Counted from the first letter of the stretch, positions 29,477 through 40,659 are shown. The stretch is 64,000 nt of DNA from Naumannella halotolerans (GCF_004364645.1 NZ_SOAW01000001.1:806001-870000), one strand, 5' to 3'. Numbers and translations: made by a program. Notes: a model not told the origin generated them from the sequence alone.

Positions 29477-30814
29477 ATGAGCGAATCGCTGTCCCCACGT
29501 CTGGCCGAGCAGGGTGTGCAGGCCCTGATCGGCACGGTCTGGAATCCCAACGGGTTGATCCTTGCCAAATCGGTGCCGGTACGCCGTGCCGACAGCTTCG
29601 CGGGGACCGGATTGGGTGCCTCCCCGACCTGGTTCGGCTTCACCATCGACCAGGGCGGGATCGCCGAGGACGCCTCCATCTCCGCGGTGGGGGACAACCG
29701 GATCCGGATCGACGCCGATGCGGTACGGGTGCTCCCTGGCGGACTGGCCTGGGCACCGGCAGGGTTCTACGACCAGAACGGTGACCCGGTGCCGCAGTGC
29801 GGTCGGGGCACCCTGCAACGCGTGGTGGCCGAGCTGGCCGAGAGCGGGCTGAGCGCCAAGGTCGGCCACGAACTGGAGTTCCAGCTCTTCGCCGCCGACG
29901 GCAGCCCGCTGCCGAGGCAGGGCTGGGCGCCGTACTCGCTGTCGGGGATGCTGGCCCACGAGGACTTCCTGCACGCCCTGTACGCCGAGGCCGATGCGGT
30001 CGGGCTGCCGATCGAGCAGGTGCATCCGGAGTTCGCGATGCGGCAGTTCGAGCTCTCCCTCGCACCGGCTGATCCGGTCTCGGCCGCCGACACGGTGGTG
30101 CTGGCCCGGTTGGTCGTCCAGCGGGTGGCCCACCAGTGCGGGTACAGCGTCTCCTTCTCGCCCAAGCCGTATGCCGCCGAGGCCGGGAACGGGGCGCATC
30201 AGCACTTCTCCTTGACCCGCGACGGTGTGCCGTTGTTCTCCGGCGGGAACGAGGTGCGCGGGCTCACCGCGCAGGGGGCGAGCGCGATCGGCCGGGTGGT
30301 GGAACTGCTCGGTCCGTTGCAGGCGGTGATCGCCGGTTCGGTGCTCTCGACGGTACGGATGACGCCGAACAGCTGGGCCGGTGCGCATGCCGGCTGGGGG
30401 CTGGAGAATCGCGAGGTGGCCGTGCGGTTGATCGGTGCGACCGCTGCCAATCCGTCCGGTGCGAATGTGGAGGTGAAGATCATCGACCCCGCATCGTCTG
30501 CCTACATCGCCTCGGCAGCGGTGCTGGCGACCATGCTGGACGGGATCCTCAGCGGAACCTCGTTGGTCGCCGAGGCCGACCGCGACCCGAACCAGATGAG
30601 TCCCGAGGAACGTCGGGCGGCCGGGATCGCGGTGCTCAGCAATGACCAGAATGCGGCTCTGGACGCCCTCGATGCCAGCACCGACCTACGCCGGTTGCTG
30701 GGGGATGTCCTGGTCGATGTGATCGTTGCCGGGCGAAGGCATGAAGCAGCGCTCTACGGTGACTGGGAGGTCGAACGACTGGCCGAACGGTTCCGGTTCG
30801 CCTGGGGGTTCTGA
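29477..30814 (+). CDS. Glutamine-synthetase-like enzyme
   Basis: The product (445 aa) has the glutamine synthetase fold. The N-terminal beta-grasp region includes PTWFGFTIDQG, and the catalytic domain has KVGHELEFQLF, EQVHPEFAMRQFELSL, GNGAHQHFSLT, WGLENREVAVR and VEVKIIDPASSAYIASAA. Compared with true GlnA, the usual NSYKRLVPG and R-x-PD stretches are altered (NSWAGAHAGWG; VEVKIIDP). This suggests ligation of an amine other than ammonia, or a different acid. It is followed after 2 bp by an amidohydrolase gene, and together they mirror the two halves of fungal FluG. ATG 29477 is chosen; GTG 29459 is in frame. The substrate is unknown. Confidence 0.85.
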   Translation: MSESLSPRLAEQGVQALIGTVWNPNGLILAKSVPVRRADSFAGTGLGASPTWFGFTIDQGGIAEDASISAVGDNRIRIDADAVRVLPGGLAWAPAGFYDQNGDPVPQCGRGTLQRVVAELAESGLSAKVGHELEFQLFAADGSPLPRQGWAPYSLSGMLAHEDFLHALYAEADAVGLPIEQVHPEFAMRQFELSLAPADPVSAADTVVLARLVVQRVAHQCGYSVSFSPKPYAAEAGNGAHQHFSLTRDGVPLFSGGNEVRGLTAQGASAIGRVVELLGPLQAVIAGSVLSTVRMTPNSWAGAHAGWGLENREVAVRLIGATAANPSGANVEVKIIDPASSAYIASAAVLATMLDGILSGTSLVAEADRDPNQMSPEERRAAGIAVLSNDQNAALDALDASTDLRRLLGDVLVDVIVAGRRHEAALYGDWEVERLAERFRFAWGF

Positions 30815-30816
30815 GC

Positions 30817-31944
30817 GTGATCGATGAGCTGGTCGAACAGCTCCGGGATCGGCCGTTGATCGATCACCATGTGCACGGGGCCTGGTTGAGCGACGGGGAT
30901 CGATCGAGATTCGAGAATGCGCTGAACGAGGGATCCACCGATCCCTTGCCGGGTTGGGATTCGGGCTTCGACAACCAGCTCGGCTTCGCCATCCGGGCTC
31001 ACTGTGCACCGGTGCTGGACCTCGAACCCCACGCCGCGGCCGACGCCTATTGGCAGCGGCGGACCTCCCTGGGAGAGGCCGAGGTGGCGCGACGATTCCT
31101 CTCGGCTGCAGGCGTCTCGGACTGGTTGGTCGACACCGGGTTCCCGGGGGAGACCTGCGAGCCGGAGGAGCTGGCGGCCCTCAGCGGTGCCCATGATCAT
31201 CGGGTGATCCGGCTGGAATCGCTGGCCGAGCAGGCGATCGCCGACAGCGCGAACTACGCCGAGGCGTTCCCTGCGTTGCTGGAGGCAACGATCACCCAGG
31301 AGCAGGCCGTCGGGATGAAGACGGTGGCGGCCTACCGTACCGGCTTCGATCTGGACTGGTCCGAACCTGCTGCTGGATCGGTCGTCGAAGCCGCCGCCCG
31401 CTGGCGGGATTCCGGCGGTCGTCGACTGACCGATCCGGTGTTGATCAACTTCGGCATTCGTTCAGCGCTGGCGCTGCAGAAGCGCCGAGGTGGTCTGCCG
31501 CTGCAGTTCCACGTCGGTTTCGGGGATCGGGACGAGGATCTGCACCGTACCGATCCGCTGCTGCTGTTGCCGCTGTTGCGGGAGTTCGCCGATGCCTCGA
31601 TCTGCCTGCTGCACTGCTATCCGTTCGAGCGTCAGGCGGGTTATCTCGCCCAGGCCTTCGCCGGGGTGTACCTCGATGTCGGTCTGGCGATCAATTACCT
31701 GGGAGCACGCAGCCCCTCGCTGATCGCCCGCAGCCTGGAGGTGGCGCCGTTCGGCAAGCTGCTCTACTCCTCCGATGCCTACGGGCCGGCCGAATTGCAC
31801 CTGCTCGGGGCACATTTGTGGCGCTCAGGTACCGCGCAGGTGCTGTCGCACTTCGTCGAGCGTGGTGAGTGGTCGACTACCGATGCCCTCCGGGTCGCCG
31901 GGATGATCGGGTCGGAGAACGCTCGGCGGCTCTACCGTCTCTGA
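30817..31944 (+). CDS. Amidohydrolase family protein (FluG N-terminal-like)
   Basis: The product (375 aa) is a TIM-barrel metal-dependent hydrolase. Metal and catalytic residues are visible: H18-V-H20 in DHHVHG, K in GMKTVAAYR, H in LQFHVGFGD, H in LLHCYPF, and D in YSSDAYGPAE. Its GTG lies 2 bp after the upstream glutamine-synthetase-like gene, so the two are co-translated. The pair may make and break an amide bond in one pathway (for example gamma-glutamyl amines). The substrate is not known. Confidence 0.85.
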   Translation: MIDELVEQLRDRPLIDHHVHGAWLSDGDRSRFENALNEGSTDPLPGWDSGFDNQLGFAIRAHCAPVLDLEPHAAADAYWQRRTSLGEAEVARRFLSAAGVSDWLVDTGFPGETCEPEELAALSGAHDHRVIRLESLAEQAIADSANYAEAFPALLEATITQEQAVGMKTVAAYRTGFDLDWSEPAAGSVVEAAARWRDSGGRRLTDPVLINFGIRSALALQKRRGGLPLQFHVGFGDRDEDLHRTDPLLLLPLLREFADASICLLHCYPFERQAGYLAQAFAGVYLDVGLAINYLGARSPSLIARSLEVAPFGKLLYSSDAYGPAELHLLGAHLWRSGTAQVLSHFVERGEWSTTDALRVAGMIGSENARRLYRL

Positions 31945-31989
31945 GCGCAGCGCGCCCGTTCCGCGGTTCCTGCACTCACCATGGCAGGC

Positions 31990-33733
<1,744 letters not shown>

Positions 33734-33737
<4 letters not shown>

Positions 33738-34345
33738 CGCGCCACCTCCACGCTGCCGAGTCGTTCCAGGTACTTGGCGATCACGTCCACCTCGACATTG
33801 AGTTGATCATCGACAGCCAGTCCGCCGAGGTTGGTGGCGGCCAGGGTGGTCGGGATCAACGAGATCTCGAACCAGTCCTGCGCCGGCTCGGTGGAGATCG
33901 CCGAGATCGTCAACGAGACACCGTTCAGTGCCACCGATCCCTTCTCGGCCAGATAGCGGCTCAGTCGATGCGGTGCGCGCAGCCGTACCACGGTCCATTT
34001 CTCGGCCGGGGTGATCGACTCGACCTCGACCACGCCGTCGATGTGGCCTTGGACGATATGGCCGCCGAATCGACCGCTGCTGGGCATGGCCCGTTCCAGA
34101 TTGACCCGGCTGCCGGGTACGAGAGACCCCAGTGTGCTGCGGTGCAGGGTCTCGGCCATCACGTCCGCGCTGAACCAGCCACTGCCATGGGCGGTGACGG
34201 TCAGACACACCCCGTCCACGGCGATCGAGTCGCCGTGGGAGGCATCGGAGGTGACCTGTGGGCCTGAGACCGTGAGCGTGGCAGCGTCCTGGGCGTGGTC
34301 GACGGCCCGGACCTCGCCGAGCTCTTCGATGATGCCGGTGAACAT
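33734..34345 (-). CDS. ribE: Riboflavin synthase alpha chain
   Basis: The product (203 aa) dismutates two lumazines to riboflavin. Two repeated lumazine-binding domains are visible. The first starts at [15 protein letters not shown] with DGVCLTVTA, and the second contains [17 protein letters not shown] and [11 protein letters not shown]. The start at 34345 is the family start; the open frame to 34423 lies inside the regulatory leader. It is the first gene behind the FMN riboswitch. Confidence 0.95.
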
Positions 34346-34346
34346 T

Positions 34347-34408
34347 CCTGTGCTCCTGTCCTCGTGTCCCGGCCGGTCGACCGGAACAGGCCCCGAGGCG
34401 AGCACAGG
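34347..34408 (-). promoter_or_regulatory. Shine-Dalgarno sequestering stem before ribE
   Basis: On the minus strand CCTGTGCTC (34408-34400) is complementary to GAGCACAGG (34355-34347), which overlaps the AGGAG ribosome-binding site of ribE. The 44-base loop contains its own CGGTCGACCG hairpin. It lies 20 bases after the riboswitch aptamer, so it is a good candidate for the expression platform. Confidence 0.6.
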
Positions 34409-34428
34409 GGACCACAGGTCCACTGCGC

Positions 34429-34577
<149 letters not shown>

Positions 34578-34651
34578 ATCACGAAGATTACCACCGGCGT
34601 CTGCGACACAGCAGCTGCTTCCCATTGGCCGGGACATCCGTGCGGGCGGTG

Positions 34652-35659
34652 TCAGCCTCGGCAAAGGGTCAGCAGCAGGTCGGCTCCGAGCGTGATCACC
34701 GACTCGAGGGCGAAGTCGTGCCGATCGGCCAGCGTGGTCACGGCGGGAGCCTCGATCGCGGATCTGCCGGCACCGAGAAGGGTCGGTGCCAGGTAGGCCT
34801 CGACCCGGTCCACCAACCCGGCGGTGAGGAATGCACCGAGCAGTTGCGGGCCCCCCTCGACCTGCACATTGGCGGCGTCGCCGCAGGCCCGAAGTGCCTC
34901 TGCGGGGTCGTGCGACCGTACCTGCACGTAACGGCCGCCGGGTCCCCGCAGTCTGGCGGTGGCCGGGATCTCACGTCGACCGACGACGACCCGCCCGGGT
35001 TGGCGTTCGGTCAGCTCGCCGGTCGGTGTGCGGGAGGTCAGTGCCGGGTCGTCGGCCAGGGCGGTGCCGGTGCCGACGATGATCGCGTCCAGTTCCGCGC
35101 GTACCCGATGGCTGTGTTCACGGGCCTGTGGTCCGGTGATCCACTGACTGCTGCCGTCCGGAGCGGCGACCCTGCCGTCCAGGCTGGTGGCCAGTTTGGC
35201 CGTCACGTACGGGCGACCCGTGCGGGTGCGGAACAGCCATTCCCGCAGCGGGCCGTCGGCGACCTGCTCGGTGCCGCTGACCGAGACCTCGACCCCGGCG
35301 GCGGCCAGGTCGGCTGCGCCACCGGCGGCGACCGGATTCGGGTCGGCGACGGCATAGACCAGGTTCCGCACGCCGGCCGCCAGCAGCGCCTGTGTGCAGG
35401 GGCCGGTCCGGCCGGTGTGGGCACACGGTTCGAGAGTGACCACCGCGGTGCCACCCCGGGCACGCTCACCGGCCTCCCGCAGGGCCACCACCTCGGCATG
35501 CGGACCACCGGCGGCCTGGGTGTGACCGACCCCGACCAGGCTCTGATCGGCGTCGAGGATCACCGCGCCGACCGGGGGATTGGGGCGGGAAAGCCCTCGT
35601 GCTGCACGACTGGCCGAGACAGCCAGGTCCATCGCCTCGGGGATTGCCATGGTGGACAT
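34652..35659 (-). CDS. ribD: Bifunctional riboflavin deaminase/reductase RibD
   Basis: The product (335 aa) carries out the second and third steps of riboflavin synthesis. The N-terminal deaminase has zinc ligands H54-A-E56 and C79/C88 (EPCAHTGRTGPC). The C-terminal reductase has RPYVTAKLATSLDGRVAA and NVQVEGGPQLLGAFL. The ATG at 35659 or the one nine bases later (MAIPEAMD) may be used. It is divergent from DUF3046 with 55 bp between starts. The riboswitch follows its stop by 75 bp, so ribD itself may escape FMN control or be read with a separate promoter. Confidence 0.95.
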   Translation of the reverse strand: MSTMAIPEAMDLAVSASRAARGLSRPNPPVGAVILDADQSLVGVGHTQAAGGPHAEVVALREAGERARGGTAVVTLEPCAHTGRTGPCTQALLAAGVRNLVYAVADPNPVAAGGAADLAAAGVEVSVSGTEQVADGPLREWLFRTRTGRPYVTAKLATSLDGRVAAPDGSSQWITGPQAREHSHRVRAELDAIIVGTGTALADDPALTSRTPTGELTERQPGRVVVGRREIPATARLRGPGGRYVQVRSHDPAEALRACGDAANVQVEGGPQLLGAFLTAGLVDRVEAYLAPTLLGAGRSAIEAPAVTTLADRHDFALESVITLGADLLLTLCRG

Positions 35660-35714
35660 GCTGGGCAGGCTACTGCGCCGACGGGGCGGGTCTGCCGGGC
35701 ACTACGATGGACCG

Positions 35715-35906
35715 GTGCGTGAGACCGAGTTGTGGGAACGGCTGGACAAACATCTCGGGCCGGCCTACAGCCGGGTCTGGGCCGAGCAGAACGTCCTTCC
35801 CGGACTGGGGCGGACCGTCCGGGAGGCGATTGCCGACGGAGTCTCGTTCAAACGGATCTGGCTGGCGGTGTGGGAGGCATTGGAACTGCCCGCTGCCGAA
35901 CGCTGA
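35715..35906 (+). CDS. DUF3046 family small protein
   Basis: The product (63 aa) begins VRETELWERLDKHLGPAYS and has the family pattern LGRTVREAIADGVSFKRIWLAVWEAL. The family is found directly upstream of recA in most actinobacteria. It is a small soluble protein of unknown function. GTG 35715 matches the family start. Confidence 0.88.
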   Translation: MRETELWERLDKHLGPAYSRVWAEQNVLPGLGRTVREAIADGVSFKRIWLAVWEALELPAAER

Positions 35907-35985
35907 CGGCCGTGTACGTCCGGAGTCGTACGGGCTCCTGGGACGGTGGTGTTGTCGATCCGTGACCGGCGTGTCAGCTTTCTTT

Positions 35986-35999
35986 CGAACACCTGTTCG
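35986..35999. promoter_or_regulatory. SOS (LexA) box of recA
   Basis: CGAACACCTGTTCG is a perfect match to the actinobacterial LexA box CGAAC-N4-GTTCG. It lies 155 bp upstream of the recA start, in the 247-bp gap after DUF3046. Confidence 0.93.
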
Positions 36000-36153
36000 C
36001 CTAGTTTTCCACTGAGGCCGGGTGACGGCCGGTTCTCCACAGATCCGGCCGACGCGGACGCAGTGTCAGTCGCCCTCCCTATTGTCACAGGTGATGACGA
36101 AGAACAATCCACGTTCGGCGAAGGCCGCGCAGCGAGCAGAAGGAGGGGCCAGG

Positions 36154-37200
36154 ATGGCCGTTGCAGATCGCGAGAAGGCGCTGGAGACGGCGCTCGCCCA
36201 GATCGAGAAGGCCCACGGCAAGGGTTCGGTGATGCGCCTGGGTGAGGAGACCCGGGCACCGGTGGAGACCATTCCGACCGGATCCATCGCCTTGGACATC
36301 GCTCTCGGGATCGGCGGTCTGCCGCGCGGCCGGGTGGTCGAGATCTACGGCCCGGAGTCGTCGGGCAAGACGACGGTGGCGCTGCATGCCATCGCCAACG
36401 CCCAGGCCGGCGGCGGTGTCTGTGCCTTCATCGATGCCGAGCACGCACTCGACCCGGAGTATGCCAAGAAGCTCGGGGTCGACACCGATGCCCTGTTGGT
36501 CTCCCAGCCCGACAACGGTGAGCAGGCCCTGGAGATCGCCGACATGTTGGTCCGTTCCGGTGCGCTGGACCTGATCGTGATCGACTCCGTCGCCGCGCTG
36601 ACCCCGCGGGCCGAGATCGAGGGCGAGATGGGTGACAGCCACGTCGGTCTGCAGGCCCGGTTGATGAGCCAGGCGCTGCGGAAGATGACCGGTGCACTGA
36701 GTGGTGCCGGGACGACCGCGATCTTCATCAACCAGTTGCGCGAGAAGATCGGTGTGATGTTCGGCTCGCCGGAGACCACCACCGGTGGTCGTGCGCTGAA
36801 GTTCTACTCCTCGGTGCGACTCGATGTCCGTCGGATCGAGACCCTGAAGGACGGCACCGACATGGTCGGCAACCGCACCCGGGTGAAGGTGGTCAAGAAC
36901 AAGGTGGCACCGCCGTTCAAGCAGGCCGAGTTCGACATCCTCTACGGTCAGGGCATCAGCCGCGAGGGCAGCCTGATCGACATGGGTGTGGAGCATGCGT
37001 TGGTCCGCAAGGCCGGTGCATGGTTCACCTACGAGGGGGACCAGCTCGGACAGGGCAAGGAGAATGCCCGGACCTACCTGAAGAGCAATCCCGATGTGGC
37101 CAATGAGTTGGAGAAGCGGATCAAGGAGAAGCTTGGCATCGGCCCGCAGGTCGATGTGCCGGCTGGCGTCGACCCGGTCACCGGTGAGGTGGCCTTCTGA
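36154..37200 (+). CDS. recA: Recombinase RecA
   Basis: The product (348 aa) forms filaments on single-stranded DNA, exchanges strands and triggers LexA self-cleavage. Walker A is GPESSGKT (66-73); [31 protein letters not shown] and [13 protein letters not shown] follow. The start at 36154 is chosen because AGGAGGGG precedes it and the family N-terminus [14 protein letters not shown] follows; the frame is open to 36022. It is followed by recX 32 bp later. Confidence 0.98.
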   Translation: MAVADREKALETALAQIEKAHGKGSVMRLGEETRAPVETIPTGSIALDIALGIGGLPRGRVVEIYGPESSGKTTVALHAIANAQAGGGVCAFIDAEHALDPEYAKKLGVDTDALLVSQPDNGEQALEIADMLVRSGALDLIVIDSVAALTPRAEIEGEMGDSHVGLQARLMSQALRKMTGALSGAGTTAIFINQLREKIGVMFGSPETTTGGRALKFYSSVRLDVRRIETLKDGTDMVGNRTRVKVVKNKVAPPFKQAEFDILYGQGISREGSLIDMGVEHALVRKAGAWFTYEGDQLGQGKENARTYLKSNPDVANELEKRIKEKLGIGPQVDVPAGVDPVTGEVAF

Positions 37201-37232
37201 GCGGCCGGACCGGCTCGAGGAGCTGAAGGACT

Positions 37233-38093
37233 GTGTCGAAGTACTCGTCTCGGCGGGGGAGCGGCGTGAACGACGCCGACTCCTCCGCCGATGCGGTTGA
37301 TCAGGTACGCCAGTGGCTCGCCCAGCGTGGCAAACTCCCTGCCGACGCGACAGCGCCCACCGATCAGTCGCGGACCGCCGATCAGGCTCGGCCGGTCGCC
37401 TCGGCGCGCCCCGCCGATGCGGCGGCGCCCGGCGGTTCGATGGCGCACCCCGGGGAGCCGGCTGCCGTCGACCAGCAGGCATCCTCGGCGGGGGCCGGTG
37501 ATCGTTCATCGCAGGGGTCTGGTGCCGCCGGCACTCACCAGCCCGGCCGTCGACCTCGGCGAGGCCGTCGGACACAGAAGCGTGTGAGCGCCGAGGAGAC
37601 CGGCCCGCTGTTCAGCTCCGACAGCGAGGCCGAGGAGGAGGCCCGGACCATCGTGCTGCGGCAACTCACCGGCCAGGCCCGGACCAGAGCGGAGTTGGAG
37701 AAGAAGCTCGCCGACAAGGAGATCCCGGCGGACACGGCGAAGCAGGTCCTCGACCGGTTCACCGACGTCGGGTTGATCAACGATTCGGAGTTCGCCCGCT
37801 CGTGGGTGGAGTCCCGACAGCAGCGGCGCAATCTGTCCCGCACCGCGCTGCGCCAGGAACTGCGTCGCAAGGGTGTCGACCCCGAGATCATCGGTGACGC
37901 GGTCGGCATCGTCGAGACCGATGACGAATATGTCGCCGCGCTGGATCTGGCCCAGCGGAAGGTGCGCACCATGGGTGGGCTGGTGCCCGAGACCCGGAAG
38001 CGTCGTCTGGTCGGCGCGCTGGCCAGGCGCGGCTTCAGCTCCTCGATCGTCTACCGGGTGCTGGATGAGGTGCTCGACGCAGAGCCCGAGTGA
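37233..38093 (+). CDS. recX: Regulatory protein RecX
   Basis: The product (286 aa, or 275 from GTG 37266) modulates RecA filaments. The N-terminal 120 residues are low-complexity (Ala, Gly, Arg, Ser). The three-helix RecX repeats follow: ARTIVLRQLTGQARTRAELE, VLDRFTDVGLINDSEFARSW and SRTALRQELRRKGVDPEIIG, and the last ends in GFSSSIVYRVLDEVL. It is longer than E. coli RecX because of the N-terminal extension. It is co-transcribed with recA. Confidence 0.92.
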   Translation: MSKYSSRRGSGVNDADSSADAVDQVRQWLAQRGKLPADATAPTDQSRTADQARPVASARPADAAAPGGSMAHPGEPAAVDQQASSAGAGDRSSQGSGAAGTHQPGRRPRRGRRTQKRVSAEETGPLFSSDSEAEEEARTIVLRQLTGQARTRAELEKKLADKEIPADTAKQVLDRFTDVGLINDSEFARSWVESRQQRRNLSRTALRQELRRKGVDPEIIGDAVGIVETDDEYVAALDLAQRKVRTMGGLVPETRKRRLVGALARRGFSSSIVYRVLDEVLDAEPE

Positions 38094-38098
38094 GAGCT

Positions 38099-38162
38099 CC
38101 CCCGATCAGCACCCCCCGATCAGCACCCCCCGATCAGCACCATGGAGCCTTGCTGATCGGGG
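38099..38162. repeat. Triplicated 5' arm of the recX/gluD terminator
   Basis: A 14-bp unit (CCCCCGATCAGCAC type, GATCAGCA at 38104, 38118 and 38132) occurs three times. GCTGATCGGGG at 38152-38162 can pair with each, the nearest arm being 38128-38138. It sits between the convergent recX and gluD stops, so it serves as a terminator in both directions with alternative stems. Confidence 0.75.
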
Positions 38163-38168
38163 CTCGGG

Positions 38169-39035
38169 TCAGCGTGCCGGATCCGCGACAACACCCGCCG
38201 CGGGGGCGATCGGTCCGGCGGTCGGGCTGCGTCGACCGCGGCTCAGCCGCTTCTGGATCAACTGGGCGATGCTGGTGAGCGCGAAGTTCAACACGATCAT
38301 GATTGCGGCAGCGACCAGGAACGACGCGACCAGGTTGCCCTGGACGGTGGCGAAGATCCGCATGCTCTGCAGCAGTTCCTGGTAGGTGATGATGTAGCCC
38401 AGCGCGGTGTCCTTCAAGATCACCACCAACTGGTTCAGCAGTGCCGGCAACATCGATGCGATCGCCTGCGGCAGCAGCACCGAACGCAGTACCTGGCCCT
38501 CGGTCAGCCCCACCATCAGCCCGGCCTCGCGCTGTCCGCGCGGCAGGGAGTGGACGCCGGACCGTACCAGTTCGGCGATCACGGTGGAGTTGTAGAACAC
38601 CAGGCCCAGGACCACACCGGCCATCGGCAGGTAGACACCCTGCAGAATGCCCAGCGGCCCGAGCATGCTGTAGAAGAAGACCATCAGCACCAGCACCGGC
38701 ACACTGCGGAAGAACTCGACGAAGATCCCGCAGGGAACCGAGATCGCCCGGAGTTGGGACAGCCGGCCCATGCCGAGCAGTACCCCGAAGATCAACGACA
38801 GCACCACGGCCAGCAGCGCTGCCTGCAAGGTGTTCAACAGTCCGGGGAGCACGTAGTAGACCCAGGTGTCGGACTCGGCGAACGGCGCCCACTTGCTCGG
38901 GCCGAGCTGGGAACGCATCAACCACAGCAGACTGGCCACGACCGCCACGGCCAGCACGACCGCGACCACGCCGAGGACGACATTGATCACCCGGCCCTTG
39001 GGGCCCGGCTCGTCGAAGAGAACGGGGCGGCTCAT
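38169..39035 (-). CDS. gluD: Glutamate-type ABC transporter permease GluD
   Basis: The product (288 aa) is an inner-membrane permease with five or six helices and a periplasmic N-terminal loop (about residues 40-60). The HisM-type pattern is ETWVYYVLPGLLNTLQAALL-like, then EFFRSVPVLVLMVFFYS and the cytoplasmic EAA loop REAGLMVGLTEGQVLRSVLLPQ. It overlaps the gluC stop by four bases and is the last gene of the operon. The substrate is glutamate by homology; other polar amino acids are possible. Confidence 0.88.
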   Translation of the reverse strand: MSRPVLFDEPGPKGRVINVVLGVVAVVLAVAVVASLLWLMRSQLGPSKWAPFAESDTWVYYVLPGLLNTLQAALLAVVLSLIFGVLLGMGRLSQLRAISVPCGIFVEFFRSVPVLVLMVFFYSMLGPLGILQGVYLPMAGVVLGLVFYNSTVIAELVRSGVHSLPRGQREAGLMVGLTEGQVLRSVLLPQAIASMLPALLNQLVVILKDTALGYIITYQELLQSMRIFATVQGNLVASFLVAAAIMIVLNFALTSIAQLIQKRLSRGRRSPTAGPIAPAAGVVADPAR

Positions 39036-39715
39036 CGGCGTACCGCCAATCGCTGGGAGAGGCTGGTGAACAGGTAGCCGACCGGCAGCGTGAGGATCAC
39101 GAAGCCGACCGCGATGATCAGGAAGCTGACGATGCCCAGGTCGGGCCGGAACTCGATCATGCCTGCCAGCGACACCGACGGACCGGCGACACCGATCGCG
39201 GCGGCGACGGTGGTGTTCTTGATCAGGGCGACCATGGCATTGCCCAGCGGAGCCAGGGCGCCGCGCAGGGCCTGGGGCAGGATCACCTGCACCAGTGAGG
39301 GGACGAAGGACAGGCCGATCGCTCGCGCGGCCTCGGCCTGGCCGAGGTCGACGGTGTTCACACCCGAGCGCAGGGCCTCGCAGATGTAGGCCGCGTGATA
39401 CAGGGTGAGACCGAGCCAGGCCCAGAAGAAGATGTTCCAGGCCAGCGGGGCCATCCGTCCCAACGGATAGACCGGCACGGTGATCGCGATACCGACGTAG
39501 AGCAGCACGACCAGGAAGGTCAGCGGGGTGTTGCGGAAGAGGAAGATGTAGATCGACCCGATGGCACGCATCGCCGAGGACGGTGACACCCGCATGACGG
39601 CGATCACCAGGCCGAGGATCGACGATCCGATGATCGTGGTGACCGCCAGTTGGATGGTCACCCAGAAGGCTTGAAGGACATCGAACCTTGTCAGAACCTC
39701 GATGAGGTCGTCCAT
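39032..39715 (-). CDS. gluC: Glutamate-type ABC transporter permease GluC
   Basis: The product (227 aa) is the second permease. Helices are visible from QAFWVTIQLAVTTIIGSSIL onward, with the EAA loop QAEAARAIGLSFVPSLVQVILPQAL and FLFRNTPLTFLVVLLYVG. It pairs with GluD to form the channel. It is translated from 39715, 89 bp after gluB, with a strong hairpin in between. Confidence 0.88.
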   Translation of the reverse strand: MDDLIEVLTRFDVLQAFWVTIQLAVTTIIGSSILGLVIAVMRVSPSSAMRAIGSIYIFLFRNTPLTFLVVLLYVGIAITVPVYPLGRMAPLAWNIFFWAWLGLTLYHAAYICEALRSGVNTVDLGQAEAARAIGLSFVPSLVQVILPQALRGALAPLGNAMVALIKNTTVAAAIGVAGPSVSLAGMIEFRPDLGIVSFLIIAVGFVILTLPVGYLFTSLSQRLAVRR

Positions 39716-39734
39716 CTATCCATCCCTAGGTCAT

Positions 39735-39774
39735 GGCTGCGGGCTGCGACCGAGCCGGGTCGCAACCCGCAGCC
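39735..39774 (-). other. Intercistronic hairpin between gluB and gluC
   Basis: GGCTGCGGG (39735-39743) pairs with CCCGCAGCC (39766-39774), and GCGACC with GGTCGC inside. Such hairpins behind binding-protein genes usually stabilise or attenuate mRNA, so the binding protein is made in excess over the permeases. Confidence 0.6.
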
Positions 39775-39804
39775 GAGTTGGTGTGGGTCAGAGCCGCCGA
39801 CGGC

Positions 39805-40659
39805 TCAGACGCAGGGCTCGAACTCGGTGGGCGGGTTGAACTCCGGGTTCGGGGTGAAGCCGGACTGGCCCACCGTCTCGTCCAGAGCCGTCTGCCAGGC
39901 GCCGGAATCGATCATGCTGGTGATCGCATCGTCGATCCTGGTGCAGAGCTCGGTGTCGCCCTTCTTGATGCCGACGCCGTAACGCTCCTCGCTGAACGGC
40001 TGGCCGACGACCTTCAGCTGACCCTCGTACTGCGGCTGGGCGGCGAAACCGGCCAGGATCACGTCGTCGGTGGTCACCGCATCGACGCCACCGGCAGCCA
40101 GCTGGGTGACACAGGTTGCGTAGTCGGGGAACTCCTGCAGTTCGATCTCGGTGCCGTACTCCTCCTGCACGTTCTCTGCCGAGGTGGAGCCGGAGACCGA
40201 GCACAGACGCTTGCCCGGCAACGACTCCGGGCCGGTGATGCTGGTGTCATCGGCCCGGACCAGCAGGTCCTGGCCGGCGACGAAGTACGGCCCGGCGAAG
40301 GAGACGCGCTCCTGGCGTGCCTCGGTGATCGAATAGGTCGCGAAGATCATGTCCACCTGACCGTTCTCGATTAGGTCCTCACGCTGAGCCGACGGGGCGG
40401 ACACGAACTCCACATCGCTGTAGCCGAGTTCATTGGCCACGTACTGGGCGACCTCGACATCGAATCCGGTGAACTCCGCACCCTCCTGCAGGCCCAGACC
40501 CGGCTGGTCGAACTTGATGCCGATACGGATCGACTCGCCGCCGCTGTCACCGCCGGTGTCACCGCCCGGGGCCTGACCGGCCTGGTTCGCGCAGGCGCTC
40601 ATCGCCAGCACCAGTGCAGAGGTCGCAGCCGCGACGCCCGCGAGTTTCGTGATCTTCAT
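39805..40659 (-). CDS. gluB: Glutamate-type ABC transporter substrate-binding lipoprotein
   Basis: The product (284 aa) starts with a signal peptide and lipobox MSAC, the lipidated Cys being C23, followed by a Gly/Ser linker. The SBP_bac_3 fold shows IRIGIKFDQPGLGLQEG, FTGFDVEVAQYVANELGY and VDMIFATYSITEARQERVSF. It binds the amino acid outside the membrane. The family is associated with polar amino acids; glutamate is inferred from the gluABCD-like order. Confidence 0.9.
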   Translation of the reverse strand: MKITKLAGVAAATSALVLAMSACANQAGQAPGGDTGGDSGGESIRIGIKFDQPGLGLQEGAEFTGFDVEVAQYVANELGYSDVEFVSAPSAQREDLIENGQVDMIFATYSITEARQERVSFAGPYFVAGQDLLVRADDTSITGPESLPGKRLCSVSGSTSAENVQEEYGTEIELQEFPDYATCVTQLAAGGVDAVTTDDVILAGFAAQPQYEGQLKVVGQPFSEERYGVGIKKGDTELCTRIDDAITSMIDSGAWQTALDETVGQSGFTPNPEFNPPTEFEPCV

